From Ischnura elegans (lineage: Eukaryota > Arthropoda > Insecta > Odonata > Coenagrionidae): a stretch of 64,000 nucleotides of DNA. Both the position numbers and the translations under genes were made by a program. Positions 12,401 through 27,358 of the stretch are shown here, piece after piece. The notes under the pieces were generated by a model. The model was not told where the DNA came from, searched no databases, and worked only from the letters and a program-made list of their open reading frames with translations. Each line of letters begins with the position of its first letter. Position 1 is the first letter of the stretch. The DNA lies in NCBI RefSeq assembly GCF_921293095.1, contig NC_060253.1, positions 72,081,992-72,145,991 on the forward strand, read 5' to 3'.

Positions 12401-15400
12401 AATCCATCCCCCCAAAAGCCAAGTCCTAGTTACGCCACTGATAGACATTAAGTACCTCAAATACCAACCTGTGAATGGTAAGATACAGACGCATAAGCTC
12501 TGTAAACTCATGGCCTTCATAACCTAACATTGAAACAAAATTAGCACTCCAGTCTTTGGCATTATCAATGGCACCAATGCCTTTGCCATCCCTATACATG
12601 TTGCGGTATATGGTGGCGGCCACAACTGGTAGTTTAGCAATTAAGTCCATGGAGTCCTCATAAACATACTGCAAAAGGAAAGATTATTATATAGCTAAAA
12701 AATGTATACATGTATGTAAATTGATGGCAATGATAAGTATTTAACTACCATGCATTCCAGAAAATTATATCATCAAACATTATTTTGGTAAATATCAAAT
12801 TCTTTCAAACTTCTATGTTTAAGAAAATTTACAGAATATCCTGATCAGACAAAATAATTTTCACCACCAATATCATTACAATACAAGGGATGAAAATTAT
12901 TAATATAATCATTTCCATTGACATTAAGTGGTGCCATTACCTCAAAATAGAGCTCTCCAATTATACTCTTCCCTGGATTATATTTATGATGAATTTTAAA
13001 ATTAACAACTATATGTTATCATAAATCTTAAATCTATTACATATGAAGCCTGGAATACTGGACAGGTAAATATTTTTAAGACAATAATAACAAGTTCAAT
13101 AGCTACTGGTCGTTTAATAAGGTTATCCTCATCAGGTATTTAAAAAAAAGGGAAAAAATGTAGATATGTGCATAACAACAACAAGCAAATACAAGATATG
13201 TACAAAACAAGCAACTGCAATGTCAATTCATTATCTCCATCCCAGGGAGTATGTGCTGAATTCAAATCATAAGCTACACAGAAGTCTTGTTATCTCTTAC
13301 CTCCCAGTACTTGGTTTTATGGACTCCATCAGAATAAGCTTTCGCAAATTTACTCTCAGAATTGAGGGCAGTGATGGCAGCACTGAATTGGGACATAGGG
13401 TGTAGATTGGAGGGGAAGTTGTTAAGCATGGTGACAACATGTGATGGAAGCCCAGCCCTCTTGTTCCATTCTTTGGAAACAGCTTTAACCTGCAAGAAAA
13501 AATGAAACAATTGTCAAAATTTGCATTCAGGGAGACCAGATTTTTCTTATTTTCTCATTAAGGGAAATTAGAAAAATGTAACAATCATCCTGCACAAGTT
13601 CTGTACTCAAGTAAACCTCTAATTACTTAACACTCTAAGCTTAAATTAATATGACATAGGTATACAATCAGAGGCAGGAATGAATGATATGCTTGATTTT
13701 ATTACATATTTATATTCACTTCAGAGCAACTACTGTCAAATTAATGGTCAAAGTGAATGAACCAAATAATAATGATGAACACATAGATCAACAAGCTAAC
13801 ATATACAATGAACACTTTTTTCCTCCATCAGCTATTATAACTGATTATTGTAGTTAAAATAATACTATGTATCTCATTTGCATTTTATCTAAGGTTGCCA
13901 ACAAAAGTAATTCATTATCATGAGGATCAGCTATCCAAAATGATCAAAGGTAATGAAAAAGCATATGAACTATCAATGGTAAAATGCTATCCATCATATT
14001 TTATGGACCAACAATCCACAAGGAAGACTAAAAAAGCAATTCTTCATCTTATACATACTTGAAAGCAACAAATCTTTATTCCACTGCATCTCGATCAGAT
14101 TCACCATTTAAAGTAATATATAATATTTTTTTTGTTGAATACATCATGCACCATGGTGATAATAGAAAAAAAACACAACTACTAATTTCCCAGCATCAGT
14201 AAAATACTATACTATACCTGGGCATCAGTTGGAAGTTCACCAGTGACCAGGAGCCAAAATAGACCCTCTGGTAATGGTTCCTCACCACCCTTGGCCTTGG
14301 GTAGGAGTTTCTGGCAGTCAGGAATGGTGTAGCCGCGGAATCGAATACCTTCTTCTGGGTCAAGAACAGATGTTTCAGTTACCAAACCCTTGATACCACG
14401 CATGCCACCATACATCTGTAAAGGAGAGCAAAGTGTATAAATATCAGGGGTTCCATTTGCCATTTGACAGTTGAATTATAATTTATAGGATGGAAAAAAC
14501 TGAATAAGTACTGATAAATGCACCATTGGTACCATCATATTATCAATTCTAATGTTTTTAACCTCTTTCCAACATGTTTGATTCCAATTTTAAAAGCATT
14601 TCATTTTAGAATCAATAAGATTGCATTCAAACAGAACATATAAGGTAACAGAACTAGTGAGGGCATTTTTAGAGGCCTTTCACATGTAGTTAAGGTATTG
14701 CCTGTCATGAATGACAGCCATAAAAAAGTTGAGTTGGATCGATATCATTACATGGGAAATAAAAATATCTTGTTATTAGTGAAAAAAAAATCTACTCATG
14801 TTTTCATGCACTCCATAGGCTTTCTAACTAATAAACTCCTAAATAGAGTAATACAAGAATGCATCTAATTCCAGGGTAAGTTTCACCAAGAGAACCAACT
14901 TTTAAGAAGTTGAAAGATAAAGTTTATCTGTCAAGGCCATGTGACATTCATAACAGTAAATATTTTTGATTTTTTTTTTAAATTTCCAATTATAGATTAT
15001 TATATTACTAGCTGACCTGGCAAATGTTGTTTTGCCACATAAATTATTTCTAGTAAATACTTTGGTGGTCAAATAAAAAATAACTAACTTAGTGTAAGTG
15101 TGTGGGGATATGGTACAAGACTGAAAGAGGAAGATGCTGTGAATGATGTTGACCTATACAAAACAGTACACATTCATTTTTTTTAAGTCATTGTAATTTA
15201 CCAACGTTAGTACGTAGGTGCATATCATTCTCCCAAATCACATAGTCCTACTTTTGGTTCTGTCCAAAGTGTCCTTATTTCATTACCATTAGTTAGAATC
15301 ATGCAACTTCTGTGGTTGCAAATGCTGCTGGGTAGACAAAACCTTTGACTCGGTCTGGTAAAACTTAACTTAAAGGATTCTAGGCGCGACCGGAGTTTAA

Positions 15401-18400
15401 GCCCCTTGTCGCATTGGCGGCGGTTTCTGGAACTATTTATTGCGAAAAAACATTATCGAAACCATTGATAAAACGATTTCCCGTTCCTTTTAGTGCAACC
15501 CGTCCTACCCAACCCGCCCGGGCGATCTTACGTGGATAAATATTTAATATTAAATATATATATTATTATATTTATATAGTTTATTTTTCCTAAATAGTTC
15601 TAGAAACCGCCACCAATGCGACAAGGGGCTTAAACTCCGGTTCACCCGGATTCTACTCTTACCTATTGATAATCTTGGTGCAAAACATTTTTCTGGGGTA
15701 TGCGTTCTGTAAGTTCATCCCGAGTGCGATATATAGATATCATTGTTTCCATTCTTTGCAGTTATGTATGTATACCATCGTCAGACCTGCTTTGTTCATT
15801 TACCTAAAAATCCAGCCATGTGACCATAATTCCCAGTTCCAAGTTCTCTGGGTATTATACTTCCCAAACAAAACCTGGTGGCCTGCTAGTAATCAATAAA
15901 TTTCAAATGACATCTCTATCACAAATAATGACTATAAAAAAAAAAACAATATCAACCTGTTAGTTCACTGGATTGTACAATATTTTTAGTAAATCTATCT
16001 TTAGCCAAAACGAACAAACTGGATTGTTTACGCATGCGTGAACATGCCACGCATAATTGTCCGTATGAAGAACACAGTGTGCCTCAAAGCCACAGAAAGA
16101 CATTGTTTGGCCTTGAGACTTGTCATAGCGAATGCCAATCTAATCGGAAATTGAACCCGTTTGTATTCAATTGGCACATCTGTCAGAATAGGGATTCATG
16201 GTAATACATCTCCTTGGAACATGCTATTCATAATTTATGGTACTAGAAAGAGATTTCAAACGACATAAACAATACTGACGGTCGTCAAGGAGACAGTAAG
16301 CCAAAAACGCTAAAATTTCAGCTTTTTAATGTTTTTTTTTTCTAAATTCACCGTTAATCACGTGGAAAAAGAAATTCAATTGAAAGAATAAGAATAAGCA
16401 TTTCTTTTTCTTTCCAATGGTGTATGTCTCAACTAAATGTGACCATTATCACTGATTTAAATATGCAAAAGAAAAAAGGTCTGCAGGCATTAAAAACGAA
16501 CTTTACACGTATTTCTTATGCAAATGACTCAGGGCCCATTGTGAATTCCACGGTCCATATCTACTGGAGAAATTGGCATTAGAAAGATCGCTAGTTCTAT
16601 TCAAGAGCAAGTAGTAACAAAGTATCACAAAGCGAAGCAGGCAGCACATATGAGGGAGTTGTAAGCTCCGGAAGACCTCATTTACGTCATTCTTTCTGCC
16701 ATCGAGTTCTCGCGATACCTAACGGAGGCCCGCCTGGGGTTGAGAAGCTTATTCCTCAGCGCCCAAGCCTGAGGTGCCGTTGTCATTGTCAAAAAAAGCT
16801 TCCAACTGCACGATGACGTGACGTGACTTCGTAATATACTCATATACTGGAATACTTCGAATATAACAATCGCGCGACTCATTCCGCAGAGCTTGTGATG
16901 ATATAAAATAGTCATCATTATCTAAAAGGAATTTAAATTGCAAACGCAAGCGCACACGCGTAAACCCGCTACGCCAAACGACTGAGAACCACTGTCATGA
17001 GCATAAAACGGGTTATTCACGTGAATATGAGTATGGGCAGCCTTTCAAGCAATTCTACGAGCGCAGTCGAAACATTTTCTGCGGCATATCCAATTCACAT
17101 TATTACTCTACAGTCCTTCAGGGCAAAATGCAGGCAATGAGCACTGCCTTTCCGCACGTATTCCGTATTCGATTAATGGCATATTATCTTGGGTCGAGTC
17201 AAAATGAATACGCAAATTTCGCATAAAAATCTACCACTGAAAAACCGACCAACATCGCAGCAGTGAAAAATATTGGCTTCATTCTGATTTATAAAAAGAA
17301 TTTAAATGCATTAATCAGAAACAGAAGTCAGCCAACATATTATTGTTTCGTAATTTAAAAAAATTAAAAGAAGATCTGATAGGAGAATAGATAGGAGAGA
17401 TGTGTCAAACCAATCGCAGCATTGTTGTCCGATGATGATAAAAATAATAAAAACAGAAGATTTTTAAAATTAAAATCAAAGAAAAGAGTGGACGAGCCGA
17501 AGCCCCCATACGAGCGCTGCACACGATTTTCCTACCTCTGAGCCAAGAAGTGGAAAATTCGTTGATGATAATAATAGTGAAGATAAAAACAAATACGTTT
17601 ATAATCGGGTGATAGACATTAGATATGCATTCTGACTTGTTTGATGCCTACACAGAACTCCGATTCAAAAGAATGTCGGGCCCTCCAACCATAAATCAAC
17701 TTTAGCAACGAATAATTCATTACGCAACTAAGCACGACTGCATGATCCGGCCAAACCAGATTGGTGACAGGTAAAAATCTATTAAGAGTAATTCACATTT
17801 CGAAAAAAATATGCAGAGAATACAGAGATAATGAATGACACGTGCCGAGGAATTTGCCTGCCGGCCGATAATTAATTCCATGAGAAAAAAATAGACGGCG
17901 TAGGATAATGCATTTCGTCGCGGAAAGCACCAAGGTTACTTTGAATAGAGCAGACGAAAAAGAAAGGCACTGGCAAGAGACAATGGAGCGGTGGAGGGGG
18001 AAACATTATGTGCAAGGGTTGAGGACAGAGGGGGTGGGATGAAGTGCTCAGGAAATAGGAAGCTTCGGTGTAGCGTAGTTAACGGCTTGACCTTCGGACG
18101 GGATACAAAGAAGCGAGCACACAACAGTGCATGAAGGCACCTCTCTTACGTGAATACGCGAAGAATATCCGGTAACACGTCCTTCAGCCGGATCAACGAT
18201 GCGTTATTACAATTTTAAACTATCGATTATAAATCGCTCACATCCGAGCAATCAGCGAGGCGTAACGTCATATTTTCATGTACGATGATTGATTAATTGA
18301 AACAAAGGCTCATTCACACCTACCTCAGGTGTTTATGAAGTAAAGAGACGCACAAAGTGGCATTACTAAAAATACGCATAAAAATCAGTCACCGGCAACA

Positions 18401-21400
18401 TGGATCAGTCCCGAAATCGTGATTACACATCAAAGGAAATTAAAGTTAACTCTTTTGAAGAACAATGTAAATAGTTCTCATCACTGAATGGAATAATATG
18501 GAAGATGATGATAAGTGATACTGCACGCTTTTATTAGGTAGAGTGGGTACATACTTTTCACGGTGGTAACACAAAACTGATTTAAAAAATTTCCACGTTC
18601 TATTTGGGATGTTTTCACACTTAAAAGAGCATATTCAATGGCTCTTACCGTTGAGATTCACCAAATAATTTCCAAGAAAAAACGAATTATTTCCGGTACA
18701 ATGAGTGCAACTGATCAATATGCGATCAAATAGTGCAAACTTTACAATAAGTAATTTTTTCACGCTTCTTCACGTTTCGTAACAACACACACAGTATTTA
18801 CCGGGAACATCGTGCATACTCGAGTACGTTGTGTACACTGGCACATAGGATCATACACCCTGGAAAACGAATGAGTATACAAAAATATACTCGTACTTTT
18901 GGGTACAAAAATTCTAGAGTATGCGCGAATATTAGGTGTATCCAACGATAATAGTTATACCATAAGATAATTACGAAATTTCCAGATATACAACTTGACC
19001 ATTCATTCGACACTCAAATCGCTAACAATTTACTGTACGAGAACAAAAGGCGTGACAGAAAAACCACTAGTCAACCGCTGTCTCAGGAAATGAATCGACA
19101 TTTCTATCACTAGGGGAAAAAAGACGGCGTTTCCCGGCAGGTGAAAAGTGATTCGTCGACAAAATAGCACACGCGAGTAGATTTGCGTCACGAAAGCCGA
19201 GCCACTTGTTTAATTATCCTGGAGCGGTGAGAAGATCTGTAATTATCACCACAGTGTTCTGCGTGCGAGAAGTAATGGCAATACATTAACACAAGAGTAC
19301 ACGCGCCATCACTACCGCAGACTGGTAAACCCTAAGGCCTCAGGACCCAATCAAAGTGTTGCATAAATCCATACCTCGTACACGAACCGCTCAAGTCACG
19401 CCTCAATGAAACCGAACCCAAGTCTCTATCTTATACTTTTTAGTTGGAGGCATAAATTAATTAACAAAAATATTATTTTTAAACTATTTTAATTTTTTCC
19501 GGGTGAATAATATTCAGAAATTCTTCTCGGGCTCTACACCAGTTTTTCAGTCGTATTGGCCGACGTTTCGGAAAACGACTTGTCTTCCATTCTCAAGGCG
19601 TGTTTATGTCCGACTGTCCAAATTCGCACTGAACATACATATAAATTGATAAATTCACGATATTAATTGCTAAATAGCGGATCAAGTTATCAAGGGTAGT
19701 CCAAGATCGATGACAAACTATAAAAGCGAAAATGAAATGAGACGCTAACTATCGTCCATGCTTCAGGATCTCAAATATCAAGAACAACATAAACAGACTA
19801 CACGAGAGGGTATAATTGAATGTTTACGTTGATATCCGAACTACGCGGTTCAATAAAAATCGCACAAACACACAGGGGTCAGACCGCGTGGAAGGAATTT
19901 GCAAAGGCACCGAGAGAAAACGCCTACTAGCGACGCTATCTTGCGGCTGTTCAGTCTTGATAAGCGGAGAACTGGCTCGTTATCGGATGACTATTTACAC
20001 TTCCTTCAACCAGAATTTTAACACAAGACGCCCATGCGGCACCGACCTGAGATACCCGAATACTTCGTTTCCACTAAATTTACGTACCTACTACAAACTG
20101 ACAAATATTAGCAGAGACACCAGGCATACTCGGATAAAATGATTATTACAATGATAATTATAAAAAAAGGAGCCCTCATTGACAATATAACCCAATAAGG
20201 TCTTCACCAACAAACCATGAGCTAGTTTTTATTTTTCAAAATCGCCGCGAAGTTTATAATAGCGATCGATACAACACTAGCGATTCACCCAAAATTATTC
20301 GGGGGTGTTCATTTGTCCTTTTTATTATTCTCAGACTTCATTCAGCTTAGCGCAAATCCATGATGGTATAACACAATCCGTCGTGGTTGAGAAATTAAGT
20401 CATAAAAAAGGCATAATACAAATTTTACGTAAAATAAAAAATTTAAAAACATAATGACAATGCGCGGGATCGGGTCGGATAGAAAACTAACATTGTAAGT
20501 GATGACAGTATTTCGAAGCAGCTTGTAAAATTATGTAGCAGGTACCCTAGGGAAAAAGTCTTCTGAAGATTTGAAGGATTAGGAAATACGCATTTTTAAG
20601 TTCATGCAATAAAAAGACGTAATATCGGCAGCTTTGGGAGTAACTTTGCATGGCACCAAAACCATTTCCGCGATATATTTCACGCTAACGGAGAGTAGAA
20701 CAGATCCAAGAAATAAGTTTAAAACTTAAACCACACGTCAGTTACATAAAGAGCCGTTTCACAAATTAAGAGAGATCGCCGTCTGGAAACGTGAGCCGAC
20801 ATGCGGCAAAAATTCGATGACGGCTACGTCTGGGTGAAATTTTCACTGCATGCGGCCACGCCGAATGTCTCCAGGGGGCGAATCGGTCTCTTATGATAAA
20901 AAAATTGAGGCCCAAGAATAAACGGATGATGTCCAAACACCGCGTGCCGCTCGCCTATTGAGACGGCAGGCGGGTTAGTATTCAACTTTAGATTAAATAT
21001 GGAGTACGGATTACAGTATTGAATATATTTTGGGAGTTACACGATCTTATTAGAAGCATAATCGCGGTCGGCACCGTGATGTGGACTATTTCTCGGTGGC
21101 CACATCCAAGGGTAACTGCTGCATCACGAATAAATTTCAGAAAGGAACAGGATGACTGAGAAACACAGATTATGAAGAAATGGGGATGTGACAGCAATTA
21201 TTGAGTGAAAAGGATAACCCGGTACGATAAGAAAGAGAGGAAAACGAAAATGCTGGATTGCACTCAATATTTCACAAAGTGGGAAACAGTTACAGAAGCA
21301 CCGAGATGGCAATATAGGATTTAATGGTTAAATAACCTTTTTCAATGGAAGGTAGGGTCTAAGTTTGATTAAAGACCGACCAAACGATATACGACGGGTA

Positions 21401-24400
21401 ACTGTAGGAAATGACCTACGATAATAGATTTCCCAGGAGCATCGTGAAGAGGAAAATGAATTTAGGTTTTCCAGATAATTTAACATTAATGAGTGACAAC
21501 GTAAAGCTTATTACTCCAACCGAGTCATAGTAAGCAATACTTGTGACGTAATGTGGATTGGCGACTCTCTAGGCTTATGCGGTAACACCAACACGGAAAT
21601 TCTCTTCGGAGACTAATTACTGTCAATAATTGAGATCGTAGTTGATTCCATGTCGAAGACCGGAAATAGGGAGAGCAGCGTTCGAAACCAGGTCAAGTCA
21701 TGCAATTTTTTCACCGTGGACTTCTCCCTTTGAAGCTTATATGACAGTGGTACTCGAAAAGACAATGTTAAGAACGGGTTGTACAAAAATTAAGGGGTGT
21801 TCGAGGAATGAAGAACTAGTTATGTAAATAAAAATCAAAATAAAACTAAATGGATCGTAAGAGTCTCGTTACACGATACACTAACATCTATAAGTAAATG
21901 ACTATATGCACGAACGCGATAATGAACGGGAAAATACACATTGTAACCACCTAACTCGTACAAATCTACGAAAAAAATATAACCTGTTCCAATTCGATTT
22001 TTGCATTCGTGCATGCTTAGTTGAGGACAACAAAAATAGTTTTGCGCGTATCCCTTCCGACTGAACGCGCCTAATGTACCCCCTCCTAAATTAACCCCTC
22101 ACTTTTTCCCCCAAATATTTTTCTGGCTAAGAAGACCTTCAGTTGGTTGAAAAAACGGGCGAGGTGATGGCGCTCACTGGGCCATCAAGGTAAATGCCCG
22201 CACTAATAAGTTTCCTCACAATGGTCAACATTGGAAAAACAAGCCTGCTTGTTTACACTCGTTTGAGTGGAAGCGTGAAATGAGAACCGAGACGTCTTAC
22301 GCAACCTCGAAAGGCAGAAAAGAATGGGAAACATCAACACCCGTAAGTTTCGCGATATCTCGTTCACGTCAAAGGCGACGCAGCCTATCAGGAATCATGG
22401 AGATGGCACGTAAAACGTAGAGTCTGCACGTCAAACTTTATGCTCTCCGAACTTGAGTCAAAATACAGACGAGGTAAGTCCAGTAGCGATCGTAGAATTT
22501 GGAAATGATTACGTCAGAGCCTCTAAAAGCCTTGGATGTATTTATCTGAAGTTAGATTAAAATTATTGACGTGCAATGAGTCGCCTATGCCAAATCGTCC
22601 ACACCTACAAAACCCTGTCACCCTAAGATGTACCCTTTGCTTAGTAATGGTTCATTTAAAATATGATCGTCGATTTTCCCGGCATGTAAAACAAAAAAAA
22701 ATTCTCTTCGGCTTTCCAGGCAGATCAAGCAATGATGGAGTTCAGAACTCAAGCAAGAATTCTGCGTGTGATCCGAAGAAAAAAATCAGGAAATAAGGCG
22801 AGTTTTACATATGACTGCAATAGGATTAGTACGCATTGCTATGTGCTACATGTACGCTTCACGTTCAGGGAAAAAGCTTCTTTCGTGAAGTGTTCAAGGC
22901 TTCTAAATTTAACTGATACCTTGCGAGGACCCTTCCGGGCGATTGGCAGAGGGTCAGCGTACGTACCCAGTATGCAACAAACTACATGCAAGATGGCTTT
23001 AGTTGTTACCACAATTACATTTGAAAATAGTGGTTTCATGTATTTTGCCATTAGATGATATGAAACAAAAATAGATGAATCAAATGAAAACTCACAGAGG
23101 CTGATACCAGATCTAAGGCAATACTTATACTCGCACATCAGTCCTAATTTTTCATTTTTTACAAGTCCTTAACATCACCAATTGCCAAAAGAAATTAGAC
23201 ATTTTTTCAATTAAAAAAGAGCTGCTAAATGGACTGTTTGAGTACAAGGAAGGAGCTCTTGGATGGCAACGATGAAAAGGGTTAGCTTTCACCAAGCATT
23301 CACCATTCATTCTGCTCCACTATCGACTTGTTAGTCACAATCGGCAAATATGTAATGCGTATTGGAGGTATGAAATAAATTAAGTAGGTATGCCGTCTGA
23401 CGAATGACAAAATTTTAAATCGCGGTGATATTTGCAGCCGTCTCACAAGTTCGCGGTATAAATTAATAATTGAACCTCTCCATTCTAGGAACCATTTCCC
23501 TCACTTTTTTATCATCGTCCAATCTACCACAACGCAAAGTGCGTAGGTACTTGCGAACGTTCCCTCTGAGATGCTTCCGTGGGATTCCCAATCACTTCAT
23601 CAACGCAACTGGCGGTGCCTGTAGGATTAGCCGCCTACGAAAGCCATCACTGGCAGCACTGGGATCAGATAACTGTCGCGCGGTGACTCATTACTTAAGC
23701 AAATACCAGTAAAAAATGCTTCACCGAGAAGTGGCTCTTTGCATACGGACCACAAAAACAAGTTATTAAATAACCTTATCATCGACGATAAGATAACTTT
23801 AAGTCCTCACATCAATAAATTCCGAAGATATATCTTTTTTGCACTGACCATTCCTTTTTAACTTTTCACGACCTCATACTTTTTTGCAGAGTATTTCCTA
23901 CAATTTATTATGGCGCGGAATAGCTCCGGATGCATTATTATTAAAAATATATAAGTGTAGAGCAATGCGTGATATAGTTTAAAATTAAGAATAAAGATAT
24001 ACTCTGCCTCACTTATTAAGTTCAAATATCGGTAATTCATTCTCGCCGTACTGACGCATCCAGACGTCCTCGCAAATACCTTCAAAAATTAATATGTTTT
24101 ACTTACATTTAAGAAAAAGTTATTTCCGTTGTAGATCAAGAGGGTGCACAATATCTCACACGTAATGACGACTAATTAAAAAATAAATATAATTAACTTA
24201 ATCGTGCACGCATAATATTTCCCAGCTCTTAATTAATCTTTATATTAATTTCCACTAGTTAACTCAATGACGAACTTACACAACCGTTTGTCTTAATTTA
24301 AAAGGAACTCTGACTACTCCTTAAGGCGATGCCCGTTCGATATTCTCGCAAAAAGTAGAGAAAAATTGAACAAAAACAATAGTTTCCTTAGGGATCGAAG

Positions 24401-27310
24401 GCAAAATAAAACGGGGACACAATAGCTAGGTCATTACTGCCTTTGGGTGCAATGGAAGGCCTTGTGTCTCCACTGAAACGCTTGAATCACCTTCAACTAA
24501 CAATGGTTACGTAATAATTACACTTTTCCTTAGCATATCACGGAATGCCACCTTTTCCCACTTGTTGAACGAGTTTTCCTATAACATTTCCCCCGAAGGA
24601 GGATAAACATAATATCATTGCATTCCCCAGTCTCAAAAGGCCACGCCACAGTACCAACTGGGAACTCAAGAGAGGACAAGTCAGTCCATGGCTTGACCGC
24701 TTCGACCTGTATTTTTTCACGGAGGACCTCTTTTTCCCTGCTGGGTCCAACTTCTCCTCAATCCCTCGTGCGTCCTTTCCAGTCATATAAAACTCGAAGA
24801 ACAGGGAGGGGGAGGCGGACACAATGCGGTTCGCTCGCAGGAGACTTTCCTCAAGGCAAACACTTCCTTCAGAAAATTCCTCACCCAGACAACAGAGGTC
24901 ACCGAAGCCCGAACGAAACATCCGTGGTCGAAATTTCGACAAAAATATTACGACGTGGAAACGGGCAAAAGATTTTCCATTTATTCTAGAAAAACGAAAT
25001 CATAGCTCAGTTAATGCACTTTCCTTACGGTAAACATCCCGAAGGAGGTTCCACCGATTTCACTAAAAGACAACAGAATTTATCAAACACCTAAGACTGG
25101 ATGCGAAATGCTTGGTAGAAATGTTTGCCTACAAAATCAGGTACGAGATGAATTCGCTCTGCGATGGAACCTGGGGATTATGGAAAAAAATCAAGACGTT
25201 CACAATATTTTTCACTGCCCTACGTGGCAATTTGACTAAGTTACGATGGATACCGTTCACCTCTCATTCTCCAGTGAGCTGATAAAAATATGTAGCTATT
25301 TTGGAGCGAAATAGCGTCCCAAGAAGGCACATCAGAATTTCTCACACGTAAAAATCATAACGAGCACGCTATAAAAAAGATGTCTCAGTGAACAAAGGGA
25401 ACTGGGATTATGATATCCGAGCCGAAATACATTTTAAACTTCGACTGACACAAAACAAGGAATAAAACGTCTAACAGATGGAGGAAGGAGTTCATTTATA
25501 ATGGTAAAACTTAGCTAGAATGAAAAACCCGGCAAAAACCATAAGTTCAATTACCTTCCAGTCCAAGCACGGATATACAGATTTAACCTCAAAGGAAAAA
25601 GAATATTTGAAATACTATAGACCAAATAAAATAGCACCTTACACCCCATGTCACATATGAATTGAAGCTTGAAAGGCTAGAAAGAACACGATGAGAATTA
25701 ATAGTTTTTATTGAATTTATTTACTTTAAGTTCATGCATGATGTGCGAATGTAACACCAGAGATCCCGGCAAAACGATAGAGGGATCAACAGATATACGA
25801 CAGACAATCTACGCTTCGCCTCCGATAAGAGATAATGATCCATATCTGAAGGACATGTCGGGAGTCACTCGCGATGCATCCAGTGCAGTGGCCCGATTAT
25901 TTTTTAAGTGCCTACAGTCTCCAAAGAGCACCTTGAACAATCATTAAAATGTGCAGTACGAGGCACTTTAAAACTCGAATTACATAATTCATGAAAATAC
26001 GTATCGCCAATGCTTGGGCATCGCACCGTGGAATAAACTGTGCATTTGAAATGCATGTTTCTGACTGTGAACTTTAAGGTAAATTAGCTATTGAAAAATG
26101 AACATCTTACAGATTGAACTGAATTAACCAAGAAATTAAAAGCCCTAAGACGAATTACTTCTGCAATTAGGACCCTTAGGTATGTTCTCAACGAGACGCA
26201 TTCCATTGCTAGCATCAAAATCAAAGTCGTCAATTTTAACTTCTGTAGAGATTTACCGCAACGAAAAGTAATTATTTCGGTAATGGTTCACACAGGTTCA
26301 TCTTATCCTACGGAATTTTCGATGAAGAGCAAAGTCAAGGTACAGGCGCCATATTCTCGAGCTACAGGTAACAGAAATTCGGAAGGTTACACCAACACTC
26401 TAATTATAAATATTTGTAAACTTGTATCCTGCTGACCGATTTGATTCTTTCCCAAAATTATAATCTCATCACTCAATACTCAATCACATTATGAAGTGAT
26501 ATCGCAATTTGGTGGTCCCAGTTATTGCCATCGCAGGTTGTGGGCTATCGCCAAAAAGAGTCACTAACTTTCACAATAAAAATAAATTTAAACAGCGACA
26601 GCATCAGATCGTAAAATATTTTCTTTGATTATAATACCATATAAAGAAATAAGGTGTGGAGGATGCCAAGGTTGATAGACATTTTTCTATCAGTTATGCA
26701 TAAAACTTCGGAGTTTTACGGAAACTAACAGTTACTCAGAGACAAATACTAGTGCAAACTGGAAGATTAAATAAGTACATATATAAATTTTTACGATGCA
26801 AGAGAGACAGGTGAAGTTTTCCTAAAATGGTATGTCGCAATGCTACATTCCGATAGGACAGATCATCTCCAATTCACTCCGTTATCCCGTAGAAGTAGGG
26901 GGACACGTGGCTGTGAAAAATAAACAAAAGAAAGGAATTCGAAATTCGAATCCTGAGAATGCCGCGGGATTAGCACCGACCCGGAAACAGCAGCGACGAG
27001 CAGTTTTCTATTTCACAGAAGGGCGTTATTTACGGAACTTGTATTTCGGCAATATACACAATAACTTGACCCGTGTGATTCACACAAACAACTGACGTCA
27101 TACGCGACACGCACGCCACAATATCCACACAATTTTCGAGTGAACTACGAAATCATCAATCATACGTATTATAGTTTTACTCGAGTCCCTAAATATCGTT
27201 AAATTACGCCTATTTCGTTACGACCATCTGGCAACTCGAACCATGATGGCCTGCGCGAAATATAACGGAATTAAAAGGAAGTCGACCGCTGGGAAAAATC
27301 ACGTCCTGGA

Positions 27311-27358
<48 letters not shown>

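Larger units (their letters stand above)
15008..16240 (-). mobile_element. Helitron 3' end with decayed helicase
   Basis: On the minus strand a helicase relic is followed by about 900 bp of non-coding DNA (part of it a later insertion) and then the classical Helitron terminus: a hairpin GGCAAA-ACAACA-TTTGCC (15019-15036), a short spacer, CTAG at 15008-15011 and a flanking T. Helitrons are rolling-circle transposons ending CTRR with a nearby hairpin and inserting between A and T. The 5' end was not found, so the left part of the element is lost or unrecognised. A MITE (15383-15647) has inserted into it. Confidence 0.8.

Noticed and set aside
14212..14463. Alternative citrate synthase start at the Met upstream of exon 3 (83-codon frame)
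   Set aside because: The extra residues are intron translation. A clean CTTTACAG acceptor and the exact NM/MYGGMRG join to exon 2 show that exon 3 begins at 14415.
15019..15036. Rho-independent-type terminator hairpin
   Set aside because: The context is eukaryotic, and the hairpin sits at the correct distance from CTAG for a Helitron 3' end.
24538..24989. 134-codon minus and 123-codon plus frames
   Set aside because: They overlap on opposite strands, have no motif and no gene structure around them; probably chance.
27312..27353. TA run as a promoter or origin element
   Set aside because: A pure dinucleotide tract with no flanking signal; a microsatellite explains it.
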